A DNA stretch of 64,000 nucleotides from assembly GCA_036874045.1 (NCBI GenBank), contig CM072343.1:6716001-6780000 (forward strand), written 5' to 3'. A program made the position numbers and the translations under genes. Position 1 is the stretch's first letter. Each line of letters opens with the position of its first letter. The notes under the pieces were generated by a model that saw nothing but the letters and a program-made list of their open reading frames with translations, was not told the DNA's origin and did not search any database. Source of the stretch: Cymodocea nodosa (lineage: Eukaryota > Streptophyta > Magnoliopsida > Alismatales > Cymodoceaceae). Positions 1 through 10,967 of this stretch are shown here, one piece after another.

Positions 1-540
1 GTTGGCGTCCAGCAGAACATGAGCAATCACGCACGGGCGCTGGCACAAGCAATGACGTAGACAAATGCACGTAGGCGCTAGCGTCGGGCGAGGACGCGAG
101 CGGTTGCGTGCGAGCACTAGCGCGGACGAAGACACGGGCGAATACGTGCAGGTGCAGGCGTAGGCAGAGACGCAGATGTTCGCGTGGGCAAGAATGTGGG
201 CGAATGCGTGCAGACACTAGCGCGGGCGGAGACGCAAATGCTGGTGCGGGTGGAGATGCGGACGATCGCGTGGGCAAGAACGCGGGCGAATGCGCGCAAA
301 CGCTGGCGTGGGCGGAGACACGGACGATTGCGTGGGCGAATGAGCACGGACGCTGGTGTGGGCGGAGACGGGGACGATCGCGCGGGTAAGAACGTGGGTG
401 AATGCGCGCGTTGGGCGCGGGCGTCGAGCGTCGGGCGTTGGCGTTGGCGTTGGCGTTGGGCGAGGGCGTCGGGCGTTGGCGTTGGGCGAGGGCGTCAGAC
501 GTTAGGCACGGGCGTCAAGCGCAGGCGTTAGGCATCGACT
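1..540. repeat. GC-rich degenerate tandem repeat
   Basis: This stretch is built from short, imperfectly repeated GC-rich units such as GCGGGCGGAGACG, GACGATCGCGTGGGC and, towards the right end, GGGCGAGGGCGTCGGGCG. Its composition is opposite to the AT-rich remainder of the window. Open frames through it code only for Arg/Ala/Gly-rich low-complexity peptides on both strands, as expected when a GC-rich repeat lacks stop codons, so I do not call a gene. It sits internal to the minus-strand LTR at 621-900 and may be the internal region of that small element, cut by the window edge. Confidence 0.7.
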
Positions 541-607
541 CGTGTGTTGGCCAAGATCTTTCTTTTCTTCTTTCAAGCCTAATCCTCGACCAACTCCTCA
601 AGCTTCA

Positions 608-618
608 CTCTAATACCA
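608..618 (-). other. Primer-binding site (tRNA-iMet type), minus-strand LTR element
   Basis: On the minus strand this reads TGGTATTAGAG, one change from the usual plant copia PBS TGGTATCAGAG. It lies two bases from the LTR end at 621, as expected for a minus-strand element whose 5' LTR is 621-900. Confidence 0.7.
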
Positions 619-620
619 CT

Positions 621-900
621 TGTTATGCGAAGAGAAATGCGAAAAGGGAGAAGCTTGGACTCGTGGAGAAGAAAGAAGAAGACAAATGGGAAAAACGTGG
701 GAAGCAAATGCAAAAACACCATGGTTTAACGTGGTTCCTCAATTGGGTACGTCCACGGATGGAGCTCAACTGAATGATTCTCTAGGTGATCACAAAGGGA
801 TACAAGATTCAACATCATCTCTAAGCACACGTTGGGGGTCTATTTATAACATTTGTGTACCCCCAAGTGGCTAAGGAAAAAACTACCCCTATGTGTAACA
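621..900 (-). mobile_element. Short LTR (280 bp), minus orientation
   Basis: The ends are TGTTATG... and ...GTGTAACA, an inverted TGTTA/TAACA pair. A PBS lies immediately outside on the left, so this is the 5' LTR of an element on the minus strand extending left out of the window. A TATA-like box is present on the minus strand at 841-850. It separates the GC-rich repeat from the copia-1 gag remnant and probably inserted into copia-1. The short LTR and the lack of coding sequence fit a TRIM or other non-autonomous element, but only one end is visible. Confidence 0.65.
841..850 (-). promoter_or_regulatory. TATA-like box of the 280-bp LTR
   Basis: The minus strand reads GTTATAAATAGACCCCC here, a good plant TATA box about 50 bp inside the LTR start and in the right orientation to transcribe towards the PBS. 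Confidence 0.45.
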
Positions 901-1366
901 AACTAATTCAAGACACATAATAACATAAAAGATTAAATCATTGCTTAGAAAATTCGTTTGCTGAATTAGAATCAACTATAGTTGAAAATAGAAATCTAAA
1001 ATCAAATTTAGATAAGTAAAGTTGTGTTAACAGTGAATTAAAAGATGAAAATAAAAATCTATTAACTACTATATCAAATTTGAAAGATACCATATGTAAA
1101 TTTACTTAAGGTCAAAAAAGATTAAATAAAATAATAGGATCTCAATGATCAAATGGGAATAAATATGGCCTAAGGTATGCTACACCATAGGAAATACCTT
1201 ATTGTGGTGGAGTGATTCGATCTTATAGAGATGACACCACTGTGTTTGCCATCAAACAAAGATCAGGTCATATGTGGCTGCCAAGAGGCAATAGATTTAA
1301 TGTTTTAAGGACTAACTCTATTGGACCCAAAAAGATTTGGGTACCAAAAGCTTTAATTTCAATATG
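901..1366 (+). pseudogene. copia-1 gag C-terminal remnant (SIRE-like)
   Basis: The plus-strand frame encodes the late gag region of a SIRE-like copia element: a charged, coiled-coil-like stretch (ELESTIVENRNLKSN), then the conserved block around KYGLRYATP and PKKIWVPKAL. The same block is seen in copia-3 at about 13800-14040. In-frame stops include TGA and TAG. One is informative: copia-1 reads GCT ACA CCA TAG where copia-3 reads GCT GTA CCA CAG, so Gln became stop by a C-to-T change. The upstream gag is missing because the 280-bp LTR element adjoins at 900. Confidence 0.75.
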
Positions 1367-1386
1367 ATTTGTAGGGTGACAAGGAG

Positions 1387-2667
1387 TTTCAAGCACGTTC
1401 AACTAAATGGATCATGGACAGTGGATGCTCAAAGCACATGACAGGTAAGAAAGGTTTTCTTGACTCTGTTAAAAACTTAAGTTCAAGATCTGTTAAGTTT
1501 GGAAATAATGAAAAGTGTAAAATAACTGCAATAGGAAATATTACATCTGGAAATGGTATAATTGAGAATGTCTTGCATGTAAATGGATTAAAACAAAATT
1601 TGTTAAGTGTAGGAAAATTATGTGATAAAGGTTATACTGTTTCTTTTAATGTTGAAAATTGTTTCATTATTGATTCAGCCTCGAATGAAACAAAATTTAC
1701 TGATTTTAGAAATTGCTCAATTTATACATTAAACTTTCCATGTGAAAATTCTGCAAGCAATTCCTATTTGGTAGCAACTGGTGAAGATGATTGGGTGTGG
1801 CATAGAAGACTTGGCCATATCTGTATGAAGAATATCAGGAAGCTATCCATGAGTGATCTTGTTAGGGGTCTGCCTAAACTCACTTTTAAGAAAGATAGAG
1901 TATGCAGTGAGTGTATGCTAGGTAAGCAGAAGAGAATTGCCCTTCACAGCAAAAATGCTTTTACCACCAAAAGGCCATTGGAACTGTTACATTTGGATTT
2001 ATTTGGTCCCTCTCAAGTTTCAAGTCTTGGGGGTCGAAAATATACCTTTGTTATTGTTGATGATTTCTCTAGATTAACTTAGGTAATATTTTTGACACAT
2101 AAAAATGAAACTTGCAATGAGTTCAAGAATTTCTGCATAAGAGTTCAGAATCAGAAGGAACTAATAGTGAAGAAAATCAGAAGTGATCATGGAGGAGAAT
2201 TTGAAAACTATGAATTTGAAAACCTTTGCAATTCATTTGGAATTCTGCATGAATTCTCTTGTCCTAGAACTCCTGCTCAAAATGGAGTTGTGGAAAGGAA
2301 AAATAGGACATTACAAGAAATGGCTAGAACTATGTTAAATGCCACGAATCTACCTAAATTTCTCTGAGCAGAAGCTGTAGGAACAACTTGTCACATTTCC
2401 AACAAAACACACATTAGATCCATATTGAATAAGACACCCTTTGAAATTTGGTTCAATAAAACTCCAAATGTTGGCTATTTTAAGACATTTGGATGCAAAT
2501 GCTTTGTCTTAAATATAGGAAATGCTAAAGACAAGTTTGATGCAAAGTCTGAACCTGCTATACTTGTTGGTTACTCCTCTAGAAGCAAAGCTTACAGGGT
2601 ATATTTTGCTGAAGATGGAAGAGTGGAGGAAAGTATAAATGTTCAGTTTGATGAAGATCTGATCTAG
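1387..2667 (+). pseudogene. copia-1 protease and integrase (SIRE-like Ty1/copia)
   Basis: Aspartic protease motif MDSGCSKHMTG starts at 1414 with the catalytic Asp kept. The GAG-pre-integrase domain follows (WHRRLGH near 1798; CSECMLGKQKR near 1900), forming the HHCC zinc-binding site. The integrase core shows Asp in LHLDLFGPS, Asp in RSDHGGEFEN and Glu in NGVVERKN, so the DDE triad is present. The frame is broken by TAG at 2080-2082, TGA at 2365-2367 and TAG at 2665-2667. The TGA falls at a Trp position of the family (KFL-stop-AE, also TGA in copia-3). The integrase end (GYSSRSKAYRVYF) is typical of SIRE-like copia. The copy cannot make the polyprotein without readthrough. Confidence 0.88.
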
Positions 2668-4445
2668 AATTTCAAAAAGTTGAAGATTAAAAATGATAGT
2701 GTAAATGAATACTTTGAAGATGATAACTACAAGTAGAAAGTCAATTCATAAGTGTCAAACCAGAATCTCAACAATAGATATCAAAATCATAATAGTTGGA
2801 AGTTTAGATCTGATCATCTCGAGGACCAAATTATTGGAAATATATTTAAAGGGGTACAAACTAGAAGCAAAACACAAGATATCTGCAATTTTTGTGCATT
2901 TGTGTCAGAAATAGAGCCAAAATCAGTAGATAAAGCATGTAAGGATACCTACTGGACAATGGCTATGTAGGAAGAATTAAATCAGTTCTAGAAAAATAAT
3001 GTTTGGGAACTAGTAGAAAAACCTGTAGGAAAATCCATCATTGGAACAAATGAATTTTCAAAAATAAATTAGATGAAGAAGGTAATATTCTCAAAAATAA
3101 AGCTTGATTAGTTGCTCAAGGCTACAATCAGTAGGAAAGTATTGACTATGAAGAAACTTTTGCTCCCGTAGCTAGGATTGAAGCTATCAGAATGTTGCTT
3201 GCTTTTGCAAGTAGTATGAAGATAAGATTGTTTCAAATGGATGTGAAAAGTACGTTCTTAAATGGAGAAATTCAGGAAGAAGTGTTTGTCAAACAACCTC
3301 CTGGATTTGAAGATGAATTCAAGCCGAATCATGTCTTCAAACTAAGAAAGGCTCTTTATGGTCTAAAATAGGCACCTAGAGCTTGGTAAGAGAAATTGAA
3401 AAAGTTTTTAACTGGAAACAATTTCTCTATAAGCAAAGTGGACAACACTTTGTTTATCAAAACTTTTGATGTGCATATTTTGATTGTACAGATTTATGTT
3501 GATGATATAGTCTTTGGAGCCACTTCAGAAGATCTCTATCATGAATTTCAGAATTTGATGAAAAATAAATTCGAAATGAGCATGATGGGAGAGTTGAAGT
3601 TTTTCTTGGGATTACAGATTCATCAAGTGCATAATGGCATTTTTGTCAACTAAGAAAAGTACTGCAAAGAGATGTTGAAGAAATTTGGTTATGAAAACAT
3701 CAAACCTGCAAATACTCCAATGAGTTCAAGTATTAAACTGGAAATGGATGATTCAAGTGTTGTAGTGGATCAAAAGCAATATAGAGGTATGATTGGATCC
3801 CTATTATACCTTTCAGCTAGTAGGCCAGATATTATGTTCAGTGTATGCTTGTGTGTTAGATTTCAAGTATCACCAAAGGAATTGCACTTGAAATCAATCA
3901 AAAGGATTTTCAGATATCTACAAGGAACAAAAGATTTCGGACTATTCTACTCAGTTGATAGTAATTTGATTTTAACAGGCTATAGTGATGCAGATTATGT
4001 AGGTAGCAGATCTAATAGAAAAAGCACTAGTGGTACTTGTCAACTACTTGGAAATTCTTTAATCTCCTAGTTCAGTAGGAAACAAAATTGTATTACTTTA
4101 TCTACTACTGAAGTCTAGTATATTGCAGCAGGACTGTGCTATGCTCAAATTCTTTGGATGCAGCAAACTCTAGCAGATTACAGATTGAAAATTCAGAACT
4201 CAATCATATTTTGTGATAACAGTAGTGCAATCAGTCTATCTAAGAATACAGTACTTCATTCCAGAGCCAAGCATATCGAGATCAGACATCATTTTCTAAG
4301 AGATCATGTGGAAAAAGAGAACATCTTACTTAAGTTTGTGCCAACAGAAAATCAACTTGCAGATATTTTCACCAAACCTTTAAATGAATAAACTTTTAAT
4401 CATATTAGAAGAAATCTAGGCATATGTTCTTTACTAGATCTTTAA
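2668..4445 (+). pseudogene. copia-1 reverse transcriptase and RNase H
   Basis: This continues the copia-1 polyprotein. The RT includes QMDVKS, YGLK and APRAW, and the catalytic YVDD lies at 3495-3506 inside IYVDDIVFGAT. MSMMGELKFFLGLQIHQ is characteristic of the SIRE/Maximus lineage. RNase H follows, with GYSDADYVG, SRSNRKSTSGTCQ, DNSSAISLSKN and HSRAKHIEIRHHF. Many stops interrupt it, mostly TAG. Several face an intact codon in copia-2: VN-stop-EKY is TAA against CAG, and LIS-stop-F is TAG against TGG. The original stop is near 4443-4445. Motifs are preserved but the copy is dead. Confidence 0.9.
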
Positions 4446-4841
4446 ATATCTTTTTTATCAAGCTCACCATATGGGAGCTTGTTTTCTGCTAACTTACTCG
4501 TGCAAGATATATTCAATATCAGTTTTACTATCCTCACCTTTTTATATAATGACAAAAAGGGGGAGAAGATTTTGGAAATTAGTAAAGTATATGTCCCTTA
4601 CAGTATTTCCAGCAAGAACTGAAAGAGAATTATTAAAAGAGATGAAGAAATACTCAACACACAGATAGGGGGAGAAGACAGCACAAAGTCAGGGGGAGGA
4701 ATCCCTCCACGTTAGTATAGTCTTGATTAATTCCTGTTTATTTGGTTCTTTGTGTCACTAAATGTATAGAAATACACTAGGGAGTGAAATACATGTAAAT
4801 AAATGTAAAGGTTTTTTTGTCATTATCAAAAAGGGGGAGAT
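4446..4841 (+). other. copia-1 3' noncoding region with repeated purine tracts and PPT
   Basis: There is no gene here. Several purine runs of the form AAAAAGGGGGAGA occur (about 4554-4568, 4667-4676, 4690-4700). The last, at 4828-4841, directly adjoins the 3' LTR and is the likely polypurine tract. Multiple PPT-like runs are typical of SIRE-like elements. Confidence 0.75.
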
Positions 4842-6661
4842 TGTTAGAACCCGAGTATTTTGATAATGCAAAACCTATGTGAGGAAGTATATTGTATTTC
4901 ACAGTTAAGTCAGAGCAACATTAGATCAGAAGGCAAATAGAACAAATTCCAAACAGACGAACAGATGGAGGAAGTTCTAGAAGATACTGCCTTAAAGCTA
5001 CAGGAAAATCGGACAGTTACAGGTCCAAGTATCCGAGGAGTAAAACAGTTGCAAGACTATCAAACAGTTAGAAGGATAACTATCCAAATTTTTCAAAGCC
5101 TTCAGAGAGTTAAATAATCGAACAGTTAAGTTGGTTGAATGATCAGAGAGTTAAGGAGTTAACTATCTGGAAGAAAAAGGATAATTGGAAAGTTAGAGAG
5201 GCTAACTATCCGAAACTTAAGTCATTCAATAAATCATGTGCAAAAATACAGAACGGAAGCTTAAAGGACTTGTCGGAGAGTTAGATAACTATCCGAGTTT
5301 TCTTTTCGGAGAGTTAGATAACTATTCGAGCTTTTCGGTAAGTTACAAGTATAACTTTCCAGAACTTAAGTCATTTTATTATGCATGTGCAAAATGGAGA
5401 AGCCGACAGTTGAAAGCTTAAAAGGGAAAATCGGAGAGTTAGATAACTATCTGAAATTTCAAAGAGAGTTTCGGTAAGTCATAGTTTAACTATCCGAAAC
5501 TTAAGTCATTGAATTTCCCATGTGCAGAATTCCAGAAAGAAGCTTAAATAAGTTTTCGGAGAGTTAGAAAGATAACTATCCGAAATCCTGAAGCATTTTG
5601 GTGAGTTACAAGGATAACCATCTGAAACTTAAGTCATTGAATTTCCCATGTGTAGAATTCCAGAGAGAAGCTCAAATAAGTTTTCGGAGAGTTAGAAAGA
5701 TAACTATCAGAAATACTGAAGCGTTTCGGTGAGTTACAGAGATAACCATTCGAAACTTAAGTTAGCCTTTTATGCAAGTGCTGAATTGAAGCAATCGGAA
5801 AGTTAACAGAGGGTTACTTTAGCTAACTATCCGATAGTTATATAACTGTTTGGTGAGTTACAGTTATAAGTATCTAACTGAATGACAGCTCGCAGTAAAT
5901 ATTCTGGAATCCTACCTGGCAGAAAGGTTTAAGTGATCTTTCGGTGAGTTACAGATTTTCTTCGAAGAGTTACACAGCTAACTATCCGAAAGGTTAGGAA
6001 AATCAATAAGACATCTTGAAATAACTTTCTGAACGATAACTTACTGTATTTGACTGGTGTCTAATCAAGTATAGCAAAATACATCCATTGACAGAGAAAT
6101 ACGATCGTTATACCTTTGGTATAAATATGAGGAGTTTATGAAAGGAAAATACAGAGATAACGGATATGCCACATATAGTGAGCTACACTCTAATTCCAAT
6201 TACACTCAAGTCTGCAAACAGTGAAGAATATTCTAAAGACCTACTGTAGAAAAAATTCTGTGCGCCAAAACTTTGATTGAAAGATTCAAGCTGTTGGTTC
6301 GTGGCTTCAACTTGAAAGCTACATTCAATGTTGGTTTGAGTTTCGATGTGAAATCTCTAAAGGTTGGTTTACTGAAATTTATATCTAAAAACTTCTGTGT
6401 AGTTGGTTCTTGCTTTGACCTGAAAGCAAGTGTGTAAGTGTTGAAACACTTAGTGAAGCCCAAGTGAATCTTGGGGGTGGACTAGCCAAGTTGGTGAACC
6501 ACCTAAAAATTTGCTGTGTTTCTTTTCTCTCTGATTTGCATTTGTTTAATTTCATCTCATTACATTTCTGTTGAATCATTTGATTCAACATCAAAAGAAT
6601 TTTAAAAACTACACACTTTCACCATTCACCCCCCCTTCTGGTGAGCCTACCGATCCTAACA
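4842..6661 (+). mobile_element. copia-1 3' LTR (1820 bp)
   Basis: The LTR begins TGTTAGAACCCGAGTATTTTG after the PPT and ends ACCGATCCTAACA. More than a dozen copies of a dyad-type motif fill the U3-like part: AGTTA...TAACTATCCGAA, alternating with ACTTAAGTCAT and CATGTGCA. At 6662 the sequence switches directly into another copia polymerase (copia-2) at the family position after VSEIEP, so copia-1 appears inserted in copia-2. The predicted TSD is AGAAA (6662-6666); its partner lies left of the window. Confidence 0.85.
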
Positions 6662-8186
6662 AGAAATTGAGCCAAAATTAGTGGATGATTATTGGACAAT
6701 GGCTATGTAGGAAGAATTAAATCAATTCTAGAAAAATAATGTTTGAGAATTAGTGAAGAAACCTGTAGGAAAATCCATCATTGGGATTAAATGGATTTTT
6801 AGAAATAAATTAGATGAAGAAGGAAACATACTTAGAAATAAAGTTCGATTGGTTGCACAAGGATATAATTAGCAAGAAGGTATTGATTATGAAGAAACTT
6901 TTGCACCTATAGCCAGAATTGAAGTTATCAGAATGTTACTTGCTTTTGCAAGCAGTATGAGAATAAAATTGTTTCAAATGGATGTAAAGAGTGCATTTCT
7001 GAATAGAGAAATACAAGAAGAAGTATTTGTCAAGCAGTCTCCTAGATTTGAAGATGAAGAAAAATCAGATCATGTATAGAGATTAAAGAAAGCTTTGTAT
7101 GGTTTGAAACAAGCACCTAGGGCATGGTATGAAAAATTGAAAAAGTTCTTAACTGATAATGATTTCATCATAGGCAAAGTGGACAACACTTTGTTTATTA
7201 AAACTTTTGATTTGCACATGTTGATTGTTCAAATCTATATTGATGATATTGTTTTTGGAGCTACATTAGAAAAACCATGTCATGAATTTCAAAATTTGAT
7301 GAAAAATAAATTTGAAATGAGCATGATAGGAGAGTTGAAGTTTTTCTTAGGACTACAGATCCATCAAGTGAAAAATGACATCTTTGTTAATCAGGAAAAA
7401 TACTACAAAGAAACTCTAAAGAAATTCGGCTTTGAGAACATCAAATTTGCAAACACACCGATGAGTTCAAATACTAAACTTGAAAATGATGACTTAAGTG
7501 TTGTAGTAGATCAAAAGAAATACAAAGGCATGATTGGATCTTTGTTGTATTTATCAACAAGTAGGCCAACTATCATATTCAGTGTATGCTTGTGTGACAA
7601 ATTTCAAGTATCACCAAAAGAATCTCATCTGAAATCAGTCAAAAGAATCTTCAAATACTTACAAGGCACTAAAGATTTTGGATTATATTACTCAATTTAT
7701 AGCAATCTAACTTTAACAGGGTATAGTGATGTAGATTATGTAGGAAGTAGATCAAATAGAAAAAGTACAAGTGGCACATGCCAACTACTTAGAAATTCTT
7801 TAATTTCATGGTTCAATAGGAAACAAAATTGTATTGCATTATCCACTATTGAGGTAGAATATATTGCAACAAACTTATGTTGTGCTCAAATTCTATGGAT
7901 GTAGCAAACTTTAGCAGATTACAGATTGAAAATTTAGAATACAAAAATTTATTATGATAATAGCAATGCAATAAGTTTATCCAAGAATACAGTATTTCAC
8001 TCTAGAGCCAAGCATATCGAGATTAGACATCATTTTTTGAGAGATCATGTGGAAAAAGGGCACATCTCACTTGAGTTTATTCCAACAGAAAATCAACTTG
8101 CAGACATTTTCACAAAACCATTAAATGAATCAACATTTAATCATATTAGAAGAAATTTAGGCATATGTTCTATACATGACTTATAA
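6662..8186 (+). pseudogene. copia-2 reverse transcriptase and RNase H (SIRE-like)
   Basis: This is a close relative of copia-1, starting at the insertion junction. The RT shows QMDVKSAFLN, YGLKQAPRAWYEKL, the catalytic YIDD at 7236-7247 and MSMIGELKFFLGLQIHQ. A long uninterrupted stretch runs from 7095 to 7904 (269 codons). RNase H continues to the TAA at 8184-8186 (RRNLGICSIHDL). Stops include two TAG codons facing CAG in copia-1 (WM-stop-QTLADY and LKI-stop-N). The reciprocal pattern also occurs: YN-TAG-Q here against YNQ-TAG in copia-1. The 5' half is not in the window. Confidence 0.9.
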
Positions 8187-8638
8187 TGCATTCATATTGG
8201 ATTTATATTTATTACCCCTCAAGCTCACCATATGGGAGCTTATTTTCTACTAACATGTACTCTTGCAGGATTTTAAAGTGTGCATCCTCTCAAGGGAAGA
8301 GCAAGTTAGGAAATAAAAGGAATTAACATGAAAAGATCTATCTAACTTAGGATTAATAAGGGGAGAAGATTTTGCCTATAGGAATTACTGTATCAGACAT
8401 AGAGATCTCTTTTTATCTAATGACAAAAAGGGAGAGAAGAATAAAGAGAAATTACATGAAAGGTAGGGGGAGAATTCCCAGCACATAGATAGGGGGAGAT
8501 ATTTACTTCAGTATTCTATACTCTTTGTAAATTTATTTTACTTATTTTTTGTATGATTGAATGTATAGAAATAAACTAAGGAGTGAAATACATGTAATTT
8601 AATGTAAAGGATTTTGTCATTATCAAAAAGGGAGAGAT
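8187..8638 (+). other. copia-2 3' noncoding region and PPT
   Basis: No gene is visible. Purine runs like those of copia-1 recur (AAAAAGGGAGAGAAG near 8424, GGTAGGGGGAGAA near 8462). The last, at about 8625-8638, adjoins the LTR and is the probable PPT. Confidence 0.72.
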
Positions 8639-10065
8639 TGTTAGAACCCTTGTATTTTGATAATGCAAAAACCTCTATGAGGAAACAAATTGTATTTCAT
8701 AGATTTCATAAGACAATTCAACATACTGAAGTTCAGAAGGTAGATAAACAGATACAAGTAGTTCAAAAATCGCTGCTATAGAGATACAGGAACTTCGGAT
8801 AGTTACAACACAGGTTAAAACTTATGTATCCAAAAGAAGAAGAAAATCAGAAGGTTAAATGTTTAAGTTTCTGGAAGACCATTTAAAAGTAGTAGGAATA
8901 CCTTCGGATAGTTAGAAGGATAACTATCCAAAAATAAAAGGGCATTCAAAAAGTTTATAAGATGACTGTTTTGGAAAATCAAAGAGTTAAGGAGCTAACT
9001 ATTCGAAAGACCAAGGAAATCAGAAAGTTAGGAGCTTTAACCATCTAAGAACTTAAGTCATGTAATTTCACACGTGCAAAAATTCACTCAAAAGCTTAGA
9101 AGACTTTTTGGAAAGTTAGGAAAGCTAACTATTCGAAAAACAAAATGTTATCGGAAGGTTACAAAATGAACTATCCGAAACTTAAGTCATCTTATTATGC
9201 ACGTGTCAAAATAAGAAGACAATAGTTGGAAGCTTTGAAAGAGATCAGAGAGTTACTGTAGCTAACTATCCAATAGTTAAAAACATTTTGGTAAGTTACA
9301 ACTGCAAGTATCCGAACTTAAGACAAACAAAAAAATTTAAGTGGATTTTCAGTGAGATATGGATTTCCTTTGGAGTGTTACATAGATAACCATCCAAAAG
9401 TCAAAGGAAATCAGAAGGTTATCTTCAAAGACCTTTGTGAATGGTAATTTACCATATTTGGGCCTATAATTTTAGTAAGTACAGTTGGAAACATCCATTA
9501 GAAGTAAATATGATCGTTATACCTCTTGGTATAAATATGATCAGTAAAGGAAAGATAGAAACATTGATTATCAAATATTGTGAGTTACTCAAAAATTCCA
9601 GCAATACACTTAATCTACAAATATAGAAGAGAAATATTCTTCAGTATACTGAAACACAAAAGCTCCCTACACTCAAACTCTGGTTCAAAGCTTAAAGCTG
9701 TTGGTTCGTGAGATTCTACCTAAAATCTCACTATTGGTTAAAAGCTTCAACTTGAAAGCTCGAGAAAGGTTGGTTGCTGAGCTTCTACCTAAAAGCTCAA
9801 GTGTTGGTTCTTGCTTTAACCTGAAAGTAAGTGTTGTAAATATTTAAATACATAGTGAAGCTCAAGTGAATCTTAGGGGTGGACTAGCCAAGTTGGTGAA
9901 TCACCTAAAAATCTCTTTGTGTCTAGACTTTATTACTATTGTGCATGTTTATTAAATATCTGTACTCACTCATTAAGCAAATCAACTAGTTTAGTTTGAA
10001 AAGAACTTAAAATTACATACACACACACCATTCACCCCCCTCTAGTGAGCCATATGATCCTAACA
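8639..10065 (+). mobile_element. copia-2 3' LTR (1427 bp)
   Basis: It begins TGTTAGAACCCTTGTATTTTG after a purine tract and ends CATATGATCCTAACA, and is related along its length to the copia-1 LTR. It carries the same TAACTATCCGAA, ACTTAAGTCAT and CACGTG motif set. At 10066 it meets an inverted piece of the same LTR. Confidence 0.85.
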
Positions 10066-10699
10066 AGCTTCGAACTACTATCTTCTTATTTCAGCACGTG
10101 CATAATAGGATGACTTAAGTTTCGAATGGTTGATTCTGTAACCTTCCAAAAACATTCTAATTTTCAGATAGTTAACTTTCCTAACTTTCCAAAAAGTCTT
10201 CTAAGCTTCTGATTGGATTTCTGCATATGTGAAATTGAATGACTTAAGTTCTCGGATGGTTAAATCTCCTAACTTTTCGATTTCCTTGGTCTTTCAGATA
10301 GTTAGCTCCTTAACTCTTCGATTTTCCAAACAACCATCTTATTAACTTTCTGAAAGCTCTTTTATTTTCAGATAGTTATCCTTCTAACTATCCGAATGTA
10401 TTTCTACTGCTTTTAAATGGTCTTTCGAAAACTTAAACATTTAACCTTCCAAAAATCTACTTCTTCTAGATACTTAGACTGGTAACTGTTTGATCTTCTT
10501 CTTCTTTCGGATACTTAAGCTTTAACCTGTGTTGTAATTATCTGAAGTTCTTGTATCTCTATAGCAGCAATTTTTGAACTACCTGTATCTGTTTATCTAC
10601 CTTTTGATATTTAGTTTGCTGAACTGTCTTATGATATCTGTGAAATACAATTTGTTTCCTTACATAGGTTTTTGCATTATCAACATACAAGGGTTCTAA
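10066..10699 (-). mobile_element. Inverted fragment of a copia LTR
   Basis: Read on the minus strand, this matches the first part of the copia-2 LTR, from TTAGAACCC and TGATAATGCAAAAACCT through the motif array to about LTR position 600. It abuts the copia-2 LTR end, so 9170-10700 contains a long inverted repeat with a spacer. It stops two bases short of the LTR terminus, so it is a truncated copy. A local rearrangement or an insertion whose other end is lost are both possible. Confidence 0.7.
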
Positions 10700-10967
10700 T
10701 AGTAAGAGTCTGTAAAGTTATGGAGATAAGTTTATGGATGTTCTACTATGCATATGCTTGTAAAGTTATGCCCATAGCTTTACAAAGGGTCGTAATATTA
10801 TCTCTTTGATGAATTTATTTAACTATTATATTTTTATATTTAATCAAAGTTTGTTGCAGGATTATTTATTTTGTAGAAGATACATGGCACACACATACTT
10901 ACACACATTCTACCATATTTCTAAAGACTCAATCAAATATTTATAAATGGTAATTAGAGATAAATTT
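10700..10967. other. Unassigned AT-rich stretch
   Basis: I recognise no gene, LTR motif or repeat unit here. It lies between the inverted LTR fragment and the copia-3 5' LTR and may be older host DNA or a decayed element. Confidence 0.4.

Noticed and set aside
108..531. Several overlapping open frames on both strands
   Set aside because: They are Arg/Ala/Gly-rich translations of a GC-rich repeat, with no domain and all frames equally open.
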